This document shows, one piece after another, positions 53,836-63,209 of a DNA stretch of 64,000 nt. A program made the translations under genes and the position numbers. Under the pieces are notes generated by a model. That model saw nothing but the letters and a program-made list of their open reading frames with translations. It ran no database searches and was not told where the DNA came from. Position 1 is the stretch's first letter, and every line of letters starts with the position of its first letter. The DNA comes from Arthrobacter sp. Bz4 (GTDB lineage: Bacteria > Actinomycetota > Actinomycetes > Actinomycetales > Micrococcaceae), in assembly GCF_003075455.1 (NCBI RefSeq), contig NZ_QDAE01000010.1, positions 1 through 64,000 on the forward strand, in the 5' to 3' direction.

Positions 53836-54144
53836 TCAGGGGGCGTCGGACTTCTGGAACGTCGCCCAGAGTCCGTAGGAATGCATGGCCAGCGTGTCCC
53901 GCTCGGCCTCTTCCCGGCTGCCACCGGCGACCACCGACTTACCCGCCTCGTGGACTTCCATCATGAGCTTGTTCGCCTTGGCTTCGCTGTACCCGAAATA
54001 GGTCTGGAACACGTAGCTGACATAACTCATGAGATTGACCGGATCATTCCAGACGATCACTACCCACGGGATATCACTAGCGGTCAGCTGGTCGGTGTCC
54101 GTTTCCTCGAGCCGTTCGGTGTCCGGAGCGGTGCCAACAGTCAT
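53836..54144 (-). CDS. clpS: ATP-dependent Clp protease adaptor ClpS
   Basis: A 102-residue adaptor that delivers N-degron substrates to ClpC/ClpP. After a disordered N-terminus (about 1-25) the fold shows [21 protein letters not shown] (Asn-Asp of the N-end pocket), [22 protein letters not shown] and LHSYGLWAT-type ending ([12 protein letters not shown]). Start ATG 54144 is chosen; the longer frame to 54333 overlaps pncB on the other strand. Divergent from pncB with about 75 bases between. Confidence 0.96.
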   Translation of the reverse strand: MTVGTAPDTERLEETDTDQLTASDIPWVVIVWNDPVNLMSYVSYVFQTYFGYSEAKANKLMMEVHEAGKSVVAGGSREEAERDTLAMHSYGLWATFQKSDAP

Positions 54145-54219
54145 AGCACCATTGTAGAACGCAGGTCGGGTGACAGGATTCCGGTTGTGTCGGCGCCCAA
54201 ACGGGTTAGAGTCGTGACT

Positions 54220-55563
54220 GTGAGCCCCACCAACTCCGCCCCGGTCGTCAGCACCCGGGCCAGCACCGCCCTGTATACGGACCACTACGAGCTGACCATG
54301 CTTCAGGCCGCCCTGCATTCCGGGGCTGCGCACCGGAAATCGGTTTTCGAAGCTTTCGCACGGCGCCTCCCGGAGGGACGACGCTATGGGGTGGTGGCCG
54401 GAACGGGACGCCTGCTGGAGAGCCTCGAAAACTTTCGCTTCGGCACTGAACAGCTGGATTACCTGTCAGCGGCCGGAGTGGTGGACACCCTCACTCTTGA
54501 CTGGCTGGCCGATTTCCGCTTCGGCGGGAACGTCTGGGGTTATGCCGAGGGCGAGGCGTACTTCCCGCACTCCCCCATCCTGATCGTTGAGGGAACCTTC
54601 GCCGAGGCCTGCATCCTGGAAACCCTGGTGCTCTCCATCCTCAACCACGACTGCGCGATTGCCTCGGCCGCGTCACGGATGACCGGGGCGGCCGGCAGCC
54701 GTCCCTGCATCGAGATGGGGTCGCGCCGGACCCAGGAGGAGGCTGCGGTGGCCGCTGCGCGGGCCGCCATCATTGGGGGTTTCGCCAGCACCTCCAACCT
54801 CGAGGCCGGTCGGAGGTACGGCGTGAAGACCGTCGGCACCGCAGCCCACTCCTTCACCCTGCTGCACGACACGGAGCGGGATGCCTTCGCCGCCCAGGTC
54901 GCCACGCTGGGCGCCGGAACATCGCTGCTGGTGGACACGTACGACGTCGAACGCGGCGTCCGGACCGCCGTCGAGGTGGCTGGACCGGAGCTGGGTGCGG
55001 TGCGGCTGGATTCGGGCGACCTCGTGGCCCAGGCCCGCTGGGTCCGTCAGCTGCTCGATGACCTGGGCAACCACAACACCCGGATTGTGGTCACCTCGGA
55101 TCTCGACGAGTTTGCGATTGGCTCCCTCGCCTCCGCGCCCGTGGATTCCTACGGCGTCGGCACCTCACTGGTCACCGGTTCGGGCGCCCCGACCGCGGGC
55201 CTGGTCTACAAACTGGTGAGCCGGACCGGTGACGACGGCGAATTCGTTTCAGTAGCGAAGTCAGCACTGAACAAGGCCTCGCGCGGCGGGCGCAAATACG
55301 CACTCCGCCGCCTCAACGACGCGGGCATCGCCACAACCGAGGTGGTGGGAATTGGCCGCTCGCCCCACGACGACGGAAACGACCGGCCGCTGCTGCAGCA
55401 ATTTGTCAGCGACGGCGACATCCTGCCCGGCTGGACCGGGCCCGATGCGGTGCGCCGCGCCGTCGAACACCACCGGTCGTCCATGACCGAACTGCCGGGC
55501 TCGGTCATGCGACTGCAGCGCGGAGAACCCGCCATCCCCACCGAATATGAGGAGGAACCATGA
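54220..55563 (+). CDS. pncB: Nicotinate phosphoribosyltransferase
   Basis: First step of the Preiss-Handler salvage path: nicotinate plus PRPP (with ATP) to nicotinate mononucleotide. About 447 residues. Motifs: [41 protein letters not shown], the catalytic-His region [41 protein letters not shown], and [19 protein letters not shown] -10-like TAGAGT at 54206-54211 lies so close that the mRNA is probably leaderless from GTG 54220; GTG 54214 is the alternative. Overlaps pncA by 4 bases. Confidence 0.96.
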   Translation: MSPTNSAPVVSTRASTALYTDHYELTMLQAALHSGAAHRKSVFEAFARRLPEGRRYGVVAGTGRLLESLENFRFGTEQLDYLSAAGVVDTLTLDWLADFRFGGNVWGYAEGEAYFPHSPILIVEGTFAEACILETLVLSILNHDCAIASAASRMTGAAGSRPCIEMGSRRTQEEAAVAAARAAIIGGFASTSNLEAGRRYGVKTVGTAAHSFTLLHDTERDAFAAQVATLGAGTSLLVDTYDVERGVRTAVEVAGPELGAVRLDSGDLVAQARWVRQLLDDLGNHNTRIVVTSDLDEFAIGSLASAPVDSYGVGTSLVTGSGAPTAGLVYKLVSRTGDDGEFVSVAKSALNKASRGGRKYALRRLNDAGIATTEVVGIGRSPHDDGNDRPLLQQFVSDGDILPGWTGPDAVRRAVEHHRSSMTELPGSVMRLQRGEPAIPTEYEEEP

Positions 55564-56183
55564 CCCGCGCCCTGATCATTGTCGACGTCCAGAACGATTT
55601 CTGTGAAGGTGGGTCGCTAGCCGTCGACGGCGGCGCCGACCTCGCCTCCCTGCTCAGCGACTTCATCGACGAGCAGGGCGGGGAGTTCGATCACATTGTC
55701 GCCACCCAGGACTGGCACATCGACCCGGGAGCCCACTTTTCACAGACCCCCGACTTCCTCCACTCCTGGCCGGTCCACTGCGTCGCCGACAGCAAGGGAT
55801 CAAGGTTCCACCCGGACCTGGATACCGAGAATGTCGGAGCAGTCTTCCGGAAAGGCCAGTTCGAGGCGGCGTACTCGGGCTTTGAAGGCGTCCTCGCCCC
55901 CGAAGACGAGGTTCCCACCGGCGAGCAGAAGCTCGGCGCCCTGGCTGAGGGGTCAACAGAAGACCCGGTGACACTCGATGACTGGCTCCGTGAGCGGGAG
56001 GTCGATGAGGTGGCAGTGGTTGGCCTCGCCACCGACTTCTGCGTCAAGGCAACCGCCCTGGACGCTGTAGCGGCCGGCTACACCACCTCGGTCCTGGTCC
56101 GCTACACCCGCGGGGTCCACCCCGACGGCGTCGAGACCACCCTCGAGGAACTCGAAGAAGCCGGCGTCGAACTGGTCGAGTAG
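55560..56183 (+). CDS. pncA: Nicotinamidase (isochorismatase-family)
   Basis: Hydrolyses nicotinamide to nicotinate, feeding PncB. The 207-residue protein has catalytic Asp 9 (IIVDVQNDF), metal ligands in ATQDWHIDPGAHFS, the Lys in AVFRKGQFEAAYSGFEG and the nucleophile Cys in VVGLATDFCVKATALDAV. The start overlaps pncB as ATGA (55560-55563), so the pair forms a salvage operon. Also would activate pyrazinamide in principle. Identification is firm from the triad and context. Confidence 0.96.
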   Translation: MTRALIIVDVQNDFCEGGSLAVDGGADLASLLSDFIDEQGGEFDHIVATQDWHIDPGAHFSQTPDFLHSWPVHCVADSKGSRFHPDLDTENVGAVFRKGQFEAAYSGFEGVLAPEDEVPTGEQKLGALAEGSTEDPVTLDDWLREREVDEVAVVGLATDFCVKATALDAVAAGYTTSVLVRYTRGVHPDGVETTLEELEEAGVELVE

Positions 56184-56215
56184 GACCTGGCCTTCGCTGC
56201 CGCGCGCCCAGGTCC
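56183..56215 (+). terminator. Weak hairpin after pncA
   Basis: ggacctgg (56183-56190) pairs with ccaggtcc (56208-56215) around a G/C-rich loop directly at the pncA stop. No T-run. It sits between convergent pncA and the helicase gene and could act in both directions. Confidence 0.35.
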
Positions 56216-56244
56216 CTCACGCTTCGCGGTAGTGCACCGGGCGG

Positions 56245-58038
56245 CTATTTCCGGCCGATGAACCAGTCCTGCAACTTCTTCAGCCGCCGCTGGAGCTGAT
56301 CCTCGTTGGCCTGTGCCACGGCCGGACCGCCGCAGGCCTTCCTCAGCTCGGTGTGCACCACACCGTGGGGCATGCCGGAGCGTGCCGACCAGGCTGATAC
56401 GTTCTTGGCGAGCTCACCCCGTAGTTCTGTGAGTAGCCGGTGATCAACGACCAGCGGCTCGGGGGCTGGCGCCACCGCGACGCCCTTGCGTCCCCGCCGG
56501 GTCTGTTGTTCCTGCTGCCGTTGGCGCAGCAGAACTCCCACCTGGTCAGCGTCGAGCAGCCCCGGAATGCCGAGGAAATCCTGTTCATCCTCGCTGCCCA
56601 TTTCGCCGCCGGTACCGAACTCACCGCCGTCGAAAAGAACCCGGTCAAAGGACGCCTGGGATTCAAGCGCCTCAAACTTCTGCTTGGTCAGTTCGTCGGA
56701 GGCTTTCTCGGCACGGTTCGCCTCCTCCATCAACGCTTCCTCGGGGGCGAACCCGTCCTCGTCAGTCGCCGGACGGTCCAGGGCATGGTCACGCTCAAGT
56801 TCCAGCTGGTTGGCGAGGATCATCAGGTTCGGCACCGATGGCAGGAAGACCGAAGCGGTCTCACCCCGGCGTCGGGCACGCACAAAGCGTCCCACCGCCT
56901 GGGCGAAGAACAGCGGCGTCGCTGTCGAGGTTGCGTAGACCCCGACGGCGAGCCTCGGTACGTCAACGCCTTCGGAGACCATCCGGACCGCTACCATCCA
57001 GCGCTGCTCGCCAGCCGAGTACTCCTCGATCTTCTCCGACGCCTTCGCATCATCCGAGAGAATCACTACCGGTGATTCGCCGGTGATCTTCTTGAGCAGG
57101 CCAGCATAGGCCCGGGCGTCGTCGTGGTCGGTGGCGATCACCATGCCGCCGGCGTCGGATACCGTCCGCCGCACCTCGGAGAGCCGCTTGTCGGCCGCGG
57201 CGAGGACCGCCGGGATCCACTCGCCGGTGGGGTTCAGCGCCGTCCGCCAGGCATGAGCGGTGATGTCCTTGGTGACTGACGCTTCGCCGAGCGAAGCCGC
57301 CATCTCCTCGCCGGCGCTGGTGCGCCACCGCATCTGGCCCGAGTAGGCCATGAAAATGACAGGCCGCACCACGTGGTCCCGCAGGGCCTCGCCGTAGCCG
57401 TAGGTGTAATCGGACTTGGAGCGTCGAATACCGTCGGCGTCGGCCGCGTACTCGACGAAAGGGATGGCCGCCGTGTCCGAACGGAACGGCGTCCCGGTGA
57501 GCGCCAGCCGCCTGGTCGCCGGTTCGAAGGCTTCACGAATACCGTCACCCCAGGACAGGGCATCGCCACCGTGATGAATCTCATCCAGGATGACGAGGGT
57601 CCTGGCGGCTTCGGTCTTGGCACGGTGCAGCATCGGCTTGCTGGCCACCTGGGCGTAGGTCACTGCCACGCCGATAAAACCCTGACCGTGACGGCCGTCA
57701 GCGTTCCGGAAGTTGGGATCGATCGCCAGGCCAATCCGCGCCGCGGCGTCAGCCCACTGCCGCTTCAGGTGGTCGGTCGGCGCGACGATAGTGATCCGGT
57801 TGATGGTGCCGCGTTCCACGAGCTCGGTGGCAACCCGCAACGCAAAAGTGGTTTTACCCGCACCCGGGGTGGCCACGGCGAGGAAATCCTGCGGGCCGGT
57901 GGCAAAGTACTTGGCGAGCGCCTGCTCCTGCCACTGCCGGAGTTTCGGCGCCGTACCCCACGCCGCGCGTTCCGGGTAGGCCGGTGGCAGCGATGCACCT
58001 GTGGCAGGGGCAACGCCGAAGAGCATGTTATTACTCAC
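56245..58038 (-). CDS. DEAD/DEAH-box (SF2) helicase
   Basis: A 597-residue superfamily 2 ATPase. Q-motif-like RQWQEQALAKYF, Walker A VATPGAGKTT (about 55-64), Walker B LDEIHHGGD (DEIH, about 152-155), motif III LALTGTPFRSD and motif VI FFAQAVGRFVRARR are intact. Between are UvrB/RecG-like blocks; the C-terminal 150 residues are basic and Gln/Arg-rich and unassigned. Widespread in actinobacteria, role not known (repair or RNA work). The MFS permease gene ends 2 bases before its start, so it may be the second gene of that unit. Confidence 0.93.
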   Translation of the reverse strand: MSNNMLFGVAPATGASLPPAYPERAAWGTAPKLRQWQEQALAKYFATGPQDFLAVATPGAGKTTFALRVATELVERGTINRITIVAPTDHLKRQWADAAARIGLAIDPNFRNADGRHGQGFIGVAVTYAQVASKPMLHRAKTEAARTLVILDEIHHGGDALSWGDGIREAFEPATRRLALTGTPFRSDTAAIPFVEYAADADGIRRSKSDYTYGYGEALRDHVVRPVIFMAYSGQMRWRTSAGEEMAASLGEASVTKDITAHAWRTALNPTGEWIPAVLAAADKRLSEVRRTVSDAGGMVIATDHDDARAYAGLLKKITGESPVVILSDDAKASEKIEEYSAGEQRWMVAVRMVSEGVDVPRLAVGVYATSTATPLFFAQAVGRFVRARRRGETASVFLPSVPNLMILANQLELERDHALDRPATDEDGFAPEEALMEEANRAEKASDELTKQKFEALESQASFDRVLFDGGEFGTGGEMGSEDEQDFLGIPGLLDADQVGVLLRQRQQEQQTRRGRKGVAVAPAPEPLVVDHRLLTELRGELAKNVSAWSARSGMPHGVVHTELRKACGGPAVAQANEDQLQRRLKKLQDWFIGRK

Positions 58039-58040
58039 GC

Positions 58041-59506
58041 TTAAGAAGAGACCTTTCCATGCCTGTCTGTGTCTGGGTGGGGACTAGCCGGCTCATCGGA
58101 GGATCCCAGCACCGCCCTCGAACCGGCAACTATACCGGCAACCGCGAAGAGGCACAGAGCCAGCCAGATCGCAACAAACACGCCCACCTGTCCCGGGTTC
58201 GACGGGTCACGTAACAGTGCGAAAAGCCCTCCCGCGATGGTGCTTCCGACCACCCCACCCATCTGGTCGCTGAGTTGCAGCGAGGAGGAGTTTTTCCCCC
58301 GCTCCTGTGCCGGTGAGAGCTTCAGGACCAGCACCGAGGTGCTCGACAGGGTCATTCCCATGGCAAAACCGGCAAGGGTCCACACCACCACCAGGACCCA
58401 GAAAGGCACCGTCGGAACCGAGACCAGTGCCAGTCCGCCGACGCTGGTCGACAGGATCGACGCCCCAAGGACCAGCAGCCACTGTCGGCGGAAGGTGACA
58501 CGAGCCTGCACAAAGGCCCCCGCACTCCACCCCAGGGCGCCGGCGCTCAGGGTGAGGCCGGCGGTCGCCTCATTCATGCCACGCGATGTCACCAGCATCA
58601 GGGGAAGGAACGCCTCGGCGCCGAAGAACGCGGCGGTGACCAGGCCGCGGGTGGCGATGATGCTCGGCAACCCTCGGGCGAGCCGCACTGTCCCCTTCGG
58701 CAGCAGGCGGGGGAAGGTCAGCGCTGCGACGGCGACGCCCCCGGCGGCGAGGAGCAGGAGCACGATTGACCCGGCGCTGTCCCCCAGGCCCTGCGCTGCG
58801 AGCCGGTTGATGGCGAATTGGGCGGCCAGCACGCCGCCGGCAAGGGCCATCCCGGTCAGGGACCGCCGTCGTCCGTCACCGCGGTTACCGGCACCTGGCT
58901 CGGGGGTTGTCAGTGACGCGGTTTTCGGCCAGACCATGACAAACGCTGCCAGGACAATCGGCACGACCCCCAGGAACACCCAGCGCCAGGTGAACTCCTC
59001 CGCCAGGTAGCCAGCCACGGCGGGTCCGATCAGGGACGGCAGCACCCAGGCCGCGGATAACCACCCAAAGATCACTGGCTGGCGATGCTGGGGGTAGGCT
59101 CCTCCGATGATGACGTAGACGGCCACCACCATGAAACCGCCCCCAGCCCCGACACTGCCCGGCCCGCAGTAACCAGCCAGAATTCGCCCGCGGCACCTGA
59201 GACCAGCAGACCAGCGATCATCAGCGTCAGGCCGACGGCGAGCGCGGGGCGGGGACCTACCCTGTCGCACCAGGTACCGGCAATGACGGTGCCCAGCAAC
59301 GACGCTGTCAGATACATCGAAAAGGCCAGCCCGTAGCCGGACACCCCACCGAGTTCCTCGACCACCGCAGGCATGGCAGTGGTGACCGCCATCGCCTCGA
59401 AAGCGGCGCAGGTGATGATGGAAATGATCCCGATGGTCAGGGGGCGCAGGCTGGCTGGCTGCCCGGTAGCGGGCTCTGCCGTGTTCGGGGCGGGGCGATC
59501 TGTCAT
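58041..59506 (-). pseudogene. MFS drug-resistance-type transporter, split by a one-base frameshift
   Basis: Two ORFs join into one permease of about 488 residues with roughly 14 spans if one base is restored in the C-run 59140-59144 (plus strand). The first part has TM1-4 with FSMYLTASLLGTVIAGTWCDRVG, the conserved loop, and TAGRAVSGLGA; the second continues GGFMVVAVYVIIGGAY to the end. DNA has five C (GGGGG on the coding strand) where six would read GLGGGF in frame. DHA2/EmrB-like by layout; substrate unknown. A homopolymer undercall is the simplest reading. Ends 2 bases before the helicase. Confidence 0.88.
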
Positions 59507-59589
59507 GAATCCTTAGTCAACCTACGACTTGGTCAGCCCGCGACGAAGCGGCGGTGCCGCGCCGACACCTAGCTCGACTGCGCCGGCAC

Positions 59590-59904
59590 CTATTTGTCCT
59601 TGTCGTCCTTGCCCGGACGCATTCCGTTGTAAATGTCTTTGCACTCGGGGCAGACCGGAAACTTCTGGGGGTCACGGCCCGGTGTCCAGACCTTGCCGCA
59701 CAGCGCGATCACCGGGTCCCCGGACAGCGCGGACTCCATGATCTTTTCCTTGCGCACGTAGTGCGCGAGGCGTTCGCGGTCGCCGGGTTCCAGTTCCTCG
59801 CGGAGCTCTTCGCGTTCCAGCGTCGCGGTGGACCCTGAGCGTTGGGGGTCGCTCCGCGGGTCGCTGCGGGGGTCATTGTCATAGGGATCTGCAGGCGTAC
59901 TCAT
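59590..59904 (-). CDS. DUF3039-family protein
   Basis: A 104-residue soluble protein. A disordered N-terminus with SDPRSDPQRSG gives way to the DUF3039 domain: LAHYVRKEKIMESALSGDPVIALCGKVWTP, then FPVCPECKDIYNGM. One His and three Cys (CGK, CPEC) suggest a zinc-ribbon. Actinobacterial family without known function. Start chosen at ATG 59904 (GGAG 4-5 bases before); ATG 59913 is in frame. Same direction as and 83 bases ahead of the MFS gene. Confidence 0.9.
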   Translation of the reverse strand: MSTPADPYDNDPRSDPRSDPQRSGSTATLEREELREELEPGDRERLAHYVRKEKIMESALSGDPVIALCGKVWTPGRDPQKFPVCPECKDIYNGMRPGKDDKDK

Positions 59905-59953
59905 GGTCTCCATCCTATCGTTGCTCAGGTCGTCCAGCCTGTCGCGGGGTCGG

Positions 59954-60736
59954 CTAGATTCCCTGCCAGGCAGGCTTGTTCGCGTAAGTATGGCGATAGT
60001 AATCGGCTAGTTTCAACCCAGAAGCGGCGGCCTCATCGATGAGAACGGTGGTGTGGGGATGCATTTGCAGAACGGATGCCGCGCAGATCGCGGCTACCGG
60101 CCCCTCCACGAAGTCGTGGACCGCCCGGGCTTTCTGCGCCCCGGTGGCGATCAGCACCACGTGGCGCGCGTCCATGATGGTGCCCAACCCCTGGGTCACC
60201 ACGTGGTGCGGCACCTCGTCAATGCTGTCGAAGAAGCGGGCGTTGTCCTTGCGGGTCTGATCGATCAGGCTCTTGATCCGCGTCCGTGATGCCAGGGAAC
60301 TGCCCGGTTCGTTGAAGCCGATATGCCCGTCCGTACCTACCCCGAGTAGTTGAAGATCGACTCCCCCGGCCTCCCGGATAGCCTGCTCAAAGGCGGCGCA
60401 CGCGGCGGGAATGTCTTCTGCGGCACCGTCGGGGCCATGGACGTTGTCCGGGTGAATGTCGATCCGGTTCGTGAACTCCCGCCGAATCACCTCCCGGTAG
60501 GACTCCGGGTGGCCAACAGGTAGCCCCACATATTCGTCCAGGGCGAAGCCGTGGACATCGGCGAAGCTCAACGAACCAGTGTGGTGCCGGCGTGCGAGCT
60601 CGTCATACACCCCGAGCGGGGAGGAACCAGTGGCGAGGCCCAGCACCGCGTTCGGCTTGCGTCGGACCAGGTCCTCGATCGCGTCGGCTGCCACAGCTGC
60701 AATGGCCGCTTGATCAGGGAGGATTACTACTTCCAT
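59954..60736 (-). CDS. nagB: Glucosamine-6-phosphate deaminase
   Basis: Converts glucosamine-6-phosphate to fructose-6-phosphate and ammonia in amino-sugar use. The 260-residue protein has NAVLGLATGSSPLGVYDEL, the catalytic Asp region GFALDEYVGL, GVGTDGHIGFNEPGSS with the active-site Asp/His/Glu set, and TQGLGTIMDARHVVLIATG. Start ATG 60736 (MEVVILPDQ) is the family N-terminus; upstream frame to 60883 is not used. nagA and a transporter are not in the window. Confidence 0.97.
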   Translation of the reverse strand: MEVVILPDQAAIAAVAADAIEDLVRRKPNAVLGLATGSSPLGVYDELARRHHTGSLSFADVHGFALDEYVGLPVGHPESYREVIRREFTNRIDIHPDNVHGPDGAAEDIPAACAAFEQAIREAGGVDLQLLGVGTDGHIGFNEPGSSLASRTRIKSLIDQTRKDNARFFDSIDEVPHHVVTQGLGTIMDARHVVLIATGAQKARAVHDFVEGPVAAICAASVLQMHPHTTVLIDEAAASGLKLADYYRHTYANKPAWQGI

Positions 60737-60756
60737 CAGCTGTCCTATCGTCTGAG

Positions 60757-62328
60757 CTATTTGTTGACGGCCACTGCCTGCAGCAGTTCGGGGGCCCTCC
60801 GGTCGTACCACTGTCCGCCCAGCTTCACGCCGCCCATCAGCAGCGCGGCACCCAGGACGCCACCAACTACCAGCGTAAGCCAACCGAAGACGCTGTTGCC
60901 GGTGACAAAGTAGGCGATGGCGAGTCCGAGTTCCGGCAGCACCAGCGCGGTGAGGACCAGCCAGCCAATAATCTGGACTGCGAACATGGAGAATCCGGTT
61001 CCCGGCGGTGTTTTCAGCGGGCTCTCGCCCGGGAGCGGCACGTTGTAGGTGTACCGGGCGGAGACCACGCTGGAGAACCCGATCCCGGTCAGCAGGACAC
61101 CCACCGACAGGCCCAGCATCACCGGCAACTGCTCAAGGCTGCCGGAAATCCACAGCGGACCCACGGTGAAGACCAGCACCGCGGGGGCAGCGATCACAGC
61201 TACCGCCAAGGCGCGGCCCGCCCGGTCTGCCCACCCGCTCACCCCGGTGGAAAGGTGCAGCCAGAACGCCGTGTTGTCATAGGAAATGTCGGCCGAAATG
61301 GACCAGGCGAGGAGGAACGCGATGATCGGGCCCACGAAATTCAGCATCGTAAAGTCCCCGGACTGGTAGGCGAAAAACAGCATGAGAAGCGGGACCAGCG
61401 GGACAATCACGATGGACCCGAGGTAACGGGGATCCCGCGCCCAGTAGGTCAAGGCGCGGGCGGCAACTGCCCCGGTGGGAGTCGCCGGAAACCGGCTGAA
61501 GAAGCCCAGGTTGCCTGCCGCTTTTCGGGTCACCGCGTTGTGGGCAGGCGTCACCAACGCCCGGGCCAGGCTGAGCTGCCAGAGCCAGGCCAGCAGGGCG
61601 AGGGTAGCGACGCCGAAGGCGAACCGCAGCGCGGCGGTGAGGTAGGCGCCGTCGGCCACGTCCGCCGGAACCGCCCAGAAGACACCCAGCGGCGTCCACC
61701 CCAGGATGGCCGCCAGCTCGCCGGCAAATCCGACCGACTGTTCAAACCCGGCCGCTATCCCGGCGATGATGGGCCCCAGCAGGATGATCGGCACCAGCAC
61801 CACCATGGAGCTGACATCCTTGAACGTGCGCGACGAGGTCAGCGACATGACCGCCGTGGCCGCCAACCGTGAGGCCACGACACACAACAGGGTGGCCAGA
61901 ATAGCGCACACCACCGCCACCACTGCTGCGGCAGGGTAGAGCCGCCAGATACCAACCTGACCGAGCGCGGCAAGTAAGGTGATGATCCCCGGGATGCCGA
62001 TGACCGCGCCCAGCGCGAGCCCGGCGATCAGTTGCGGCATCGGCACGGCGAAGGTAACGAACCGCGCCGGGTCGAGGGTCATATCGATGCCCGAAGAGAC
62101 CATCGGCACCACAATCCAGCCGAGGACGACTGCTGACCCGGCAATCACCACTACGTTGCGAATAATCTCCGCTTCAGCGGTACCAAAGGCAAACAGCGCC
62201 AGGATCAGCAGGCCCAGCATTCCCAAACCGTACAGGCCGCCCAGGATCACGCCGATCAGTGCCCAGGTGCTGCGTTTGAGGGAGTTCCGCAGGAGGGTGA
62301 GTTTGAGCCTTAGGAGGTGCGCAACCAT
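60757..62328 (-). CDS. ABC transporter permease (large membrane subunit)
   Basis: A 523-residue protein with about 12 hydrophobic spans and long cytoplasmic loops, consistent with two fused six-span exporter units. Starts with the basic segment MVAHLLRLKLTLLRNSLKRS then TM1. It overlaps the ATPase gene by 19 bases, so the two are made together. Such pairs belong to the ABC-2-like exporters; the substrate is unknown. nagB follows 20 bases later, perhaps on the same transcript. Confidence 0.88.
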   Translation of the reverse strand: MVAHLLRLKLTLLRNSLKRSTWALIGVILGGLYGLGMLGLLILALFAFGTAEAEIIRNVVVIAGSAVVLGWIVVPMVSSGIDMTLDPARFVTFAVPMPQLIAGLALGAVIGIPGIITLLAALGQVGIWRLYPAAAVVAVVCAILATLLCVVASRLAATAVMSLTSSRTFKDVSSMVVLVPIILLGPIIAGIAAGFEQSVGFAGELAAILGWTPLGVFWAVPADVADGAYLTAALRFAFGVATLALLAWLWQLSLARALVTPAHNAVTRKAAGNLGFFSRFPATPTGAVAARALTYWARDPRYLGSIVIVPLVPLLMLFFAYQSGDFTMLNFVGPIIAFLLAWSISADISYDNTAFWLHLSTGVSGWADRAGRALAVAVIAAPAVLVFTVGPLWISGSLEQLPVMLGLSVGVLLTGIGFSSVVSARYTYNVPLPGESPLKTPPGTGFSMFAVQIIGWLVLTALVLPELGLAIAYFVTGNSVFGWLTLVVGGVLGAALLMGGVKLGGQWYDRRAPELLQAVAVNK

Positions 62329-63122
62329 GTGAGTCCCTCCGCGGTGTTGCGTCCGCCCACCAGTTCCACGAACCGGTCCTCGAGGCTGGAGTCCCCGCGC
62401 ACCTCATCGACGGTGCCGGCGGCCAGGACTGTGCCGGCAGCGATCACCGCCGCGTGGTCGCACATCCGCTGGACCAGGTCCATGACGTGGCTGGAGACGA
62501 TCACTGAACCGCCGGAGCTGACATAGCTGTTCAGGATGTCGCGGATGTTGGCCGCCGATACCGGGTCCACCGATTCGAACGGCTCATCGAGGACCAGCAG
62601 GGACGGCGCGTGGATCAGCGCCGAGGCCAGGGCGATCTTTTTGGTCATACCGGCCGAGTAATCGACCACCAGGGTGCCGGCGTCGTCAGTCAGGTCGAGC
62701 GCACGGAGCAGGTCCGCGACCCGCTCCGCCACCGTGTCGCGGTCCATACCGCGCAGCAGGCCCGCGTAGGTCACCAACTGTTCCCCGGTCAACCGGTCGA
62801 ACAACCGCACCCCGTCGGGGAGAATCCCCATCAGCTTCTTCGCCTCGAGCGGCCGAGCCCACACGTCCACGCCATGCACCCATACCTGGCCGTGGTCCGG
62901 GCGCAACAAACCCGTGGCCATCGACAGCGTCGTGGTCTTGCCAGCGCCGTTCGGGCCCACCAGTCCGTAAAACGAACCGGTGGGGACATCCAGGTCGACG
63001 CCGTTCACGGCGATCTTTTCGCCAAAACGTTTGGCGAGTCCCCGGATCACCAGCGCCGGGCTCTCCGGAAAAGCGGGACCGCCGGCTGGGCCCGGGGACA
63101 AAGGCATAGATGGTGTGCTCAT
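62310..63122 (-). CDS. ABC transporter ATP-binding protein
   Basis: A 270-residue single-domain ATPase: Walker A LVGPNGAGKTT (about 55-64), Q-loop DGVRLFDRLTGEQL, a signature that reads DYSAGMTKKIALASAL rather than LSGGQ, Walker B LLVLDEPFESVDP and switch His in VIVSSHVMD. The variant signature is common in exporter-type ATPases. Partner of the permease downstream. Start ATG 63122 has GAGGG upstream; ATG 63107 is possible. Confidence 0.95.
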   Translation of the reverse strand: MSTPSMPLSPGPAGGPAFPESPALVIRGLAKRFGEKIAVNGVDLDVPTGSFYGLVGPNGAGKTTTLSMATGLLRPDHGQVWVHGVDVWARPLEAKKLMGILPDGVRLFDRLTGEQLVTYAGLLRGMDRDTVAERVADLLRALDLTDDAGTLVVDYSAGMTKKIALASALIHAPSLLVLDEPFESVDPVSAANIRDILNSYVSSGGSVIVSSHVMDLVQRMCDHAAVIAAGTVLAAGTVDEVRGDSSLEDRFVELVGGRNTAEGLTWLRTS

Positions 63123-63209
63123 CCCTCCACGCTAGCAACGTCAAGAGAGACCCATCGTCATCCAAAGGGACGAATTACCGCCCACAGACTCCGTCCGGCG
63201 GATGAAAAT

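Noticed and set aside
62310-63122. ABC ATPase non-functional because of variant signature
   Set aside because: SAGM-type signatures are frequent in exporter ATPases; Walker motifs are intact.
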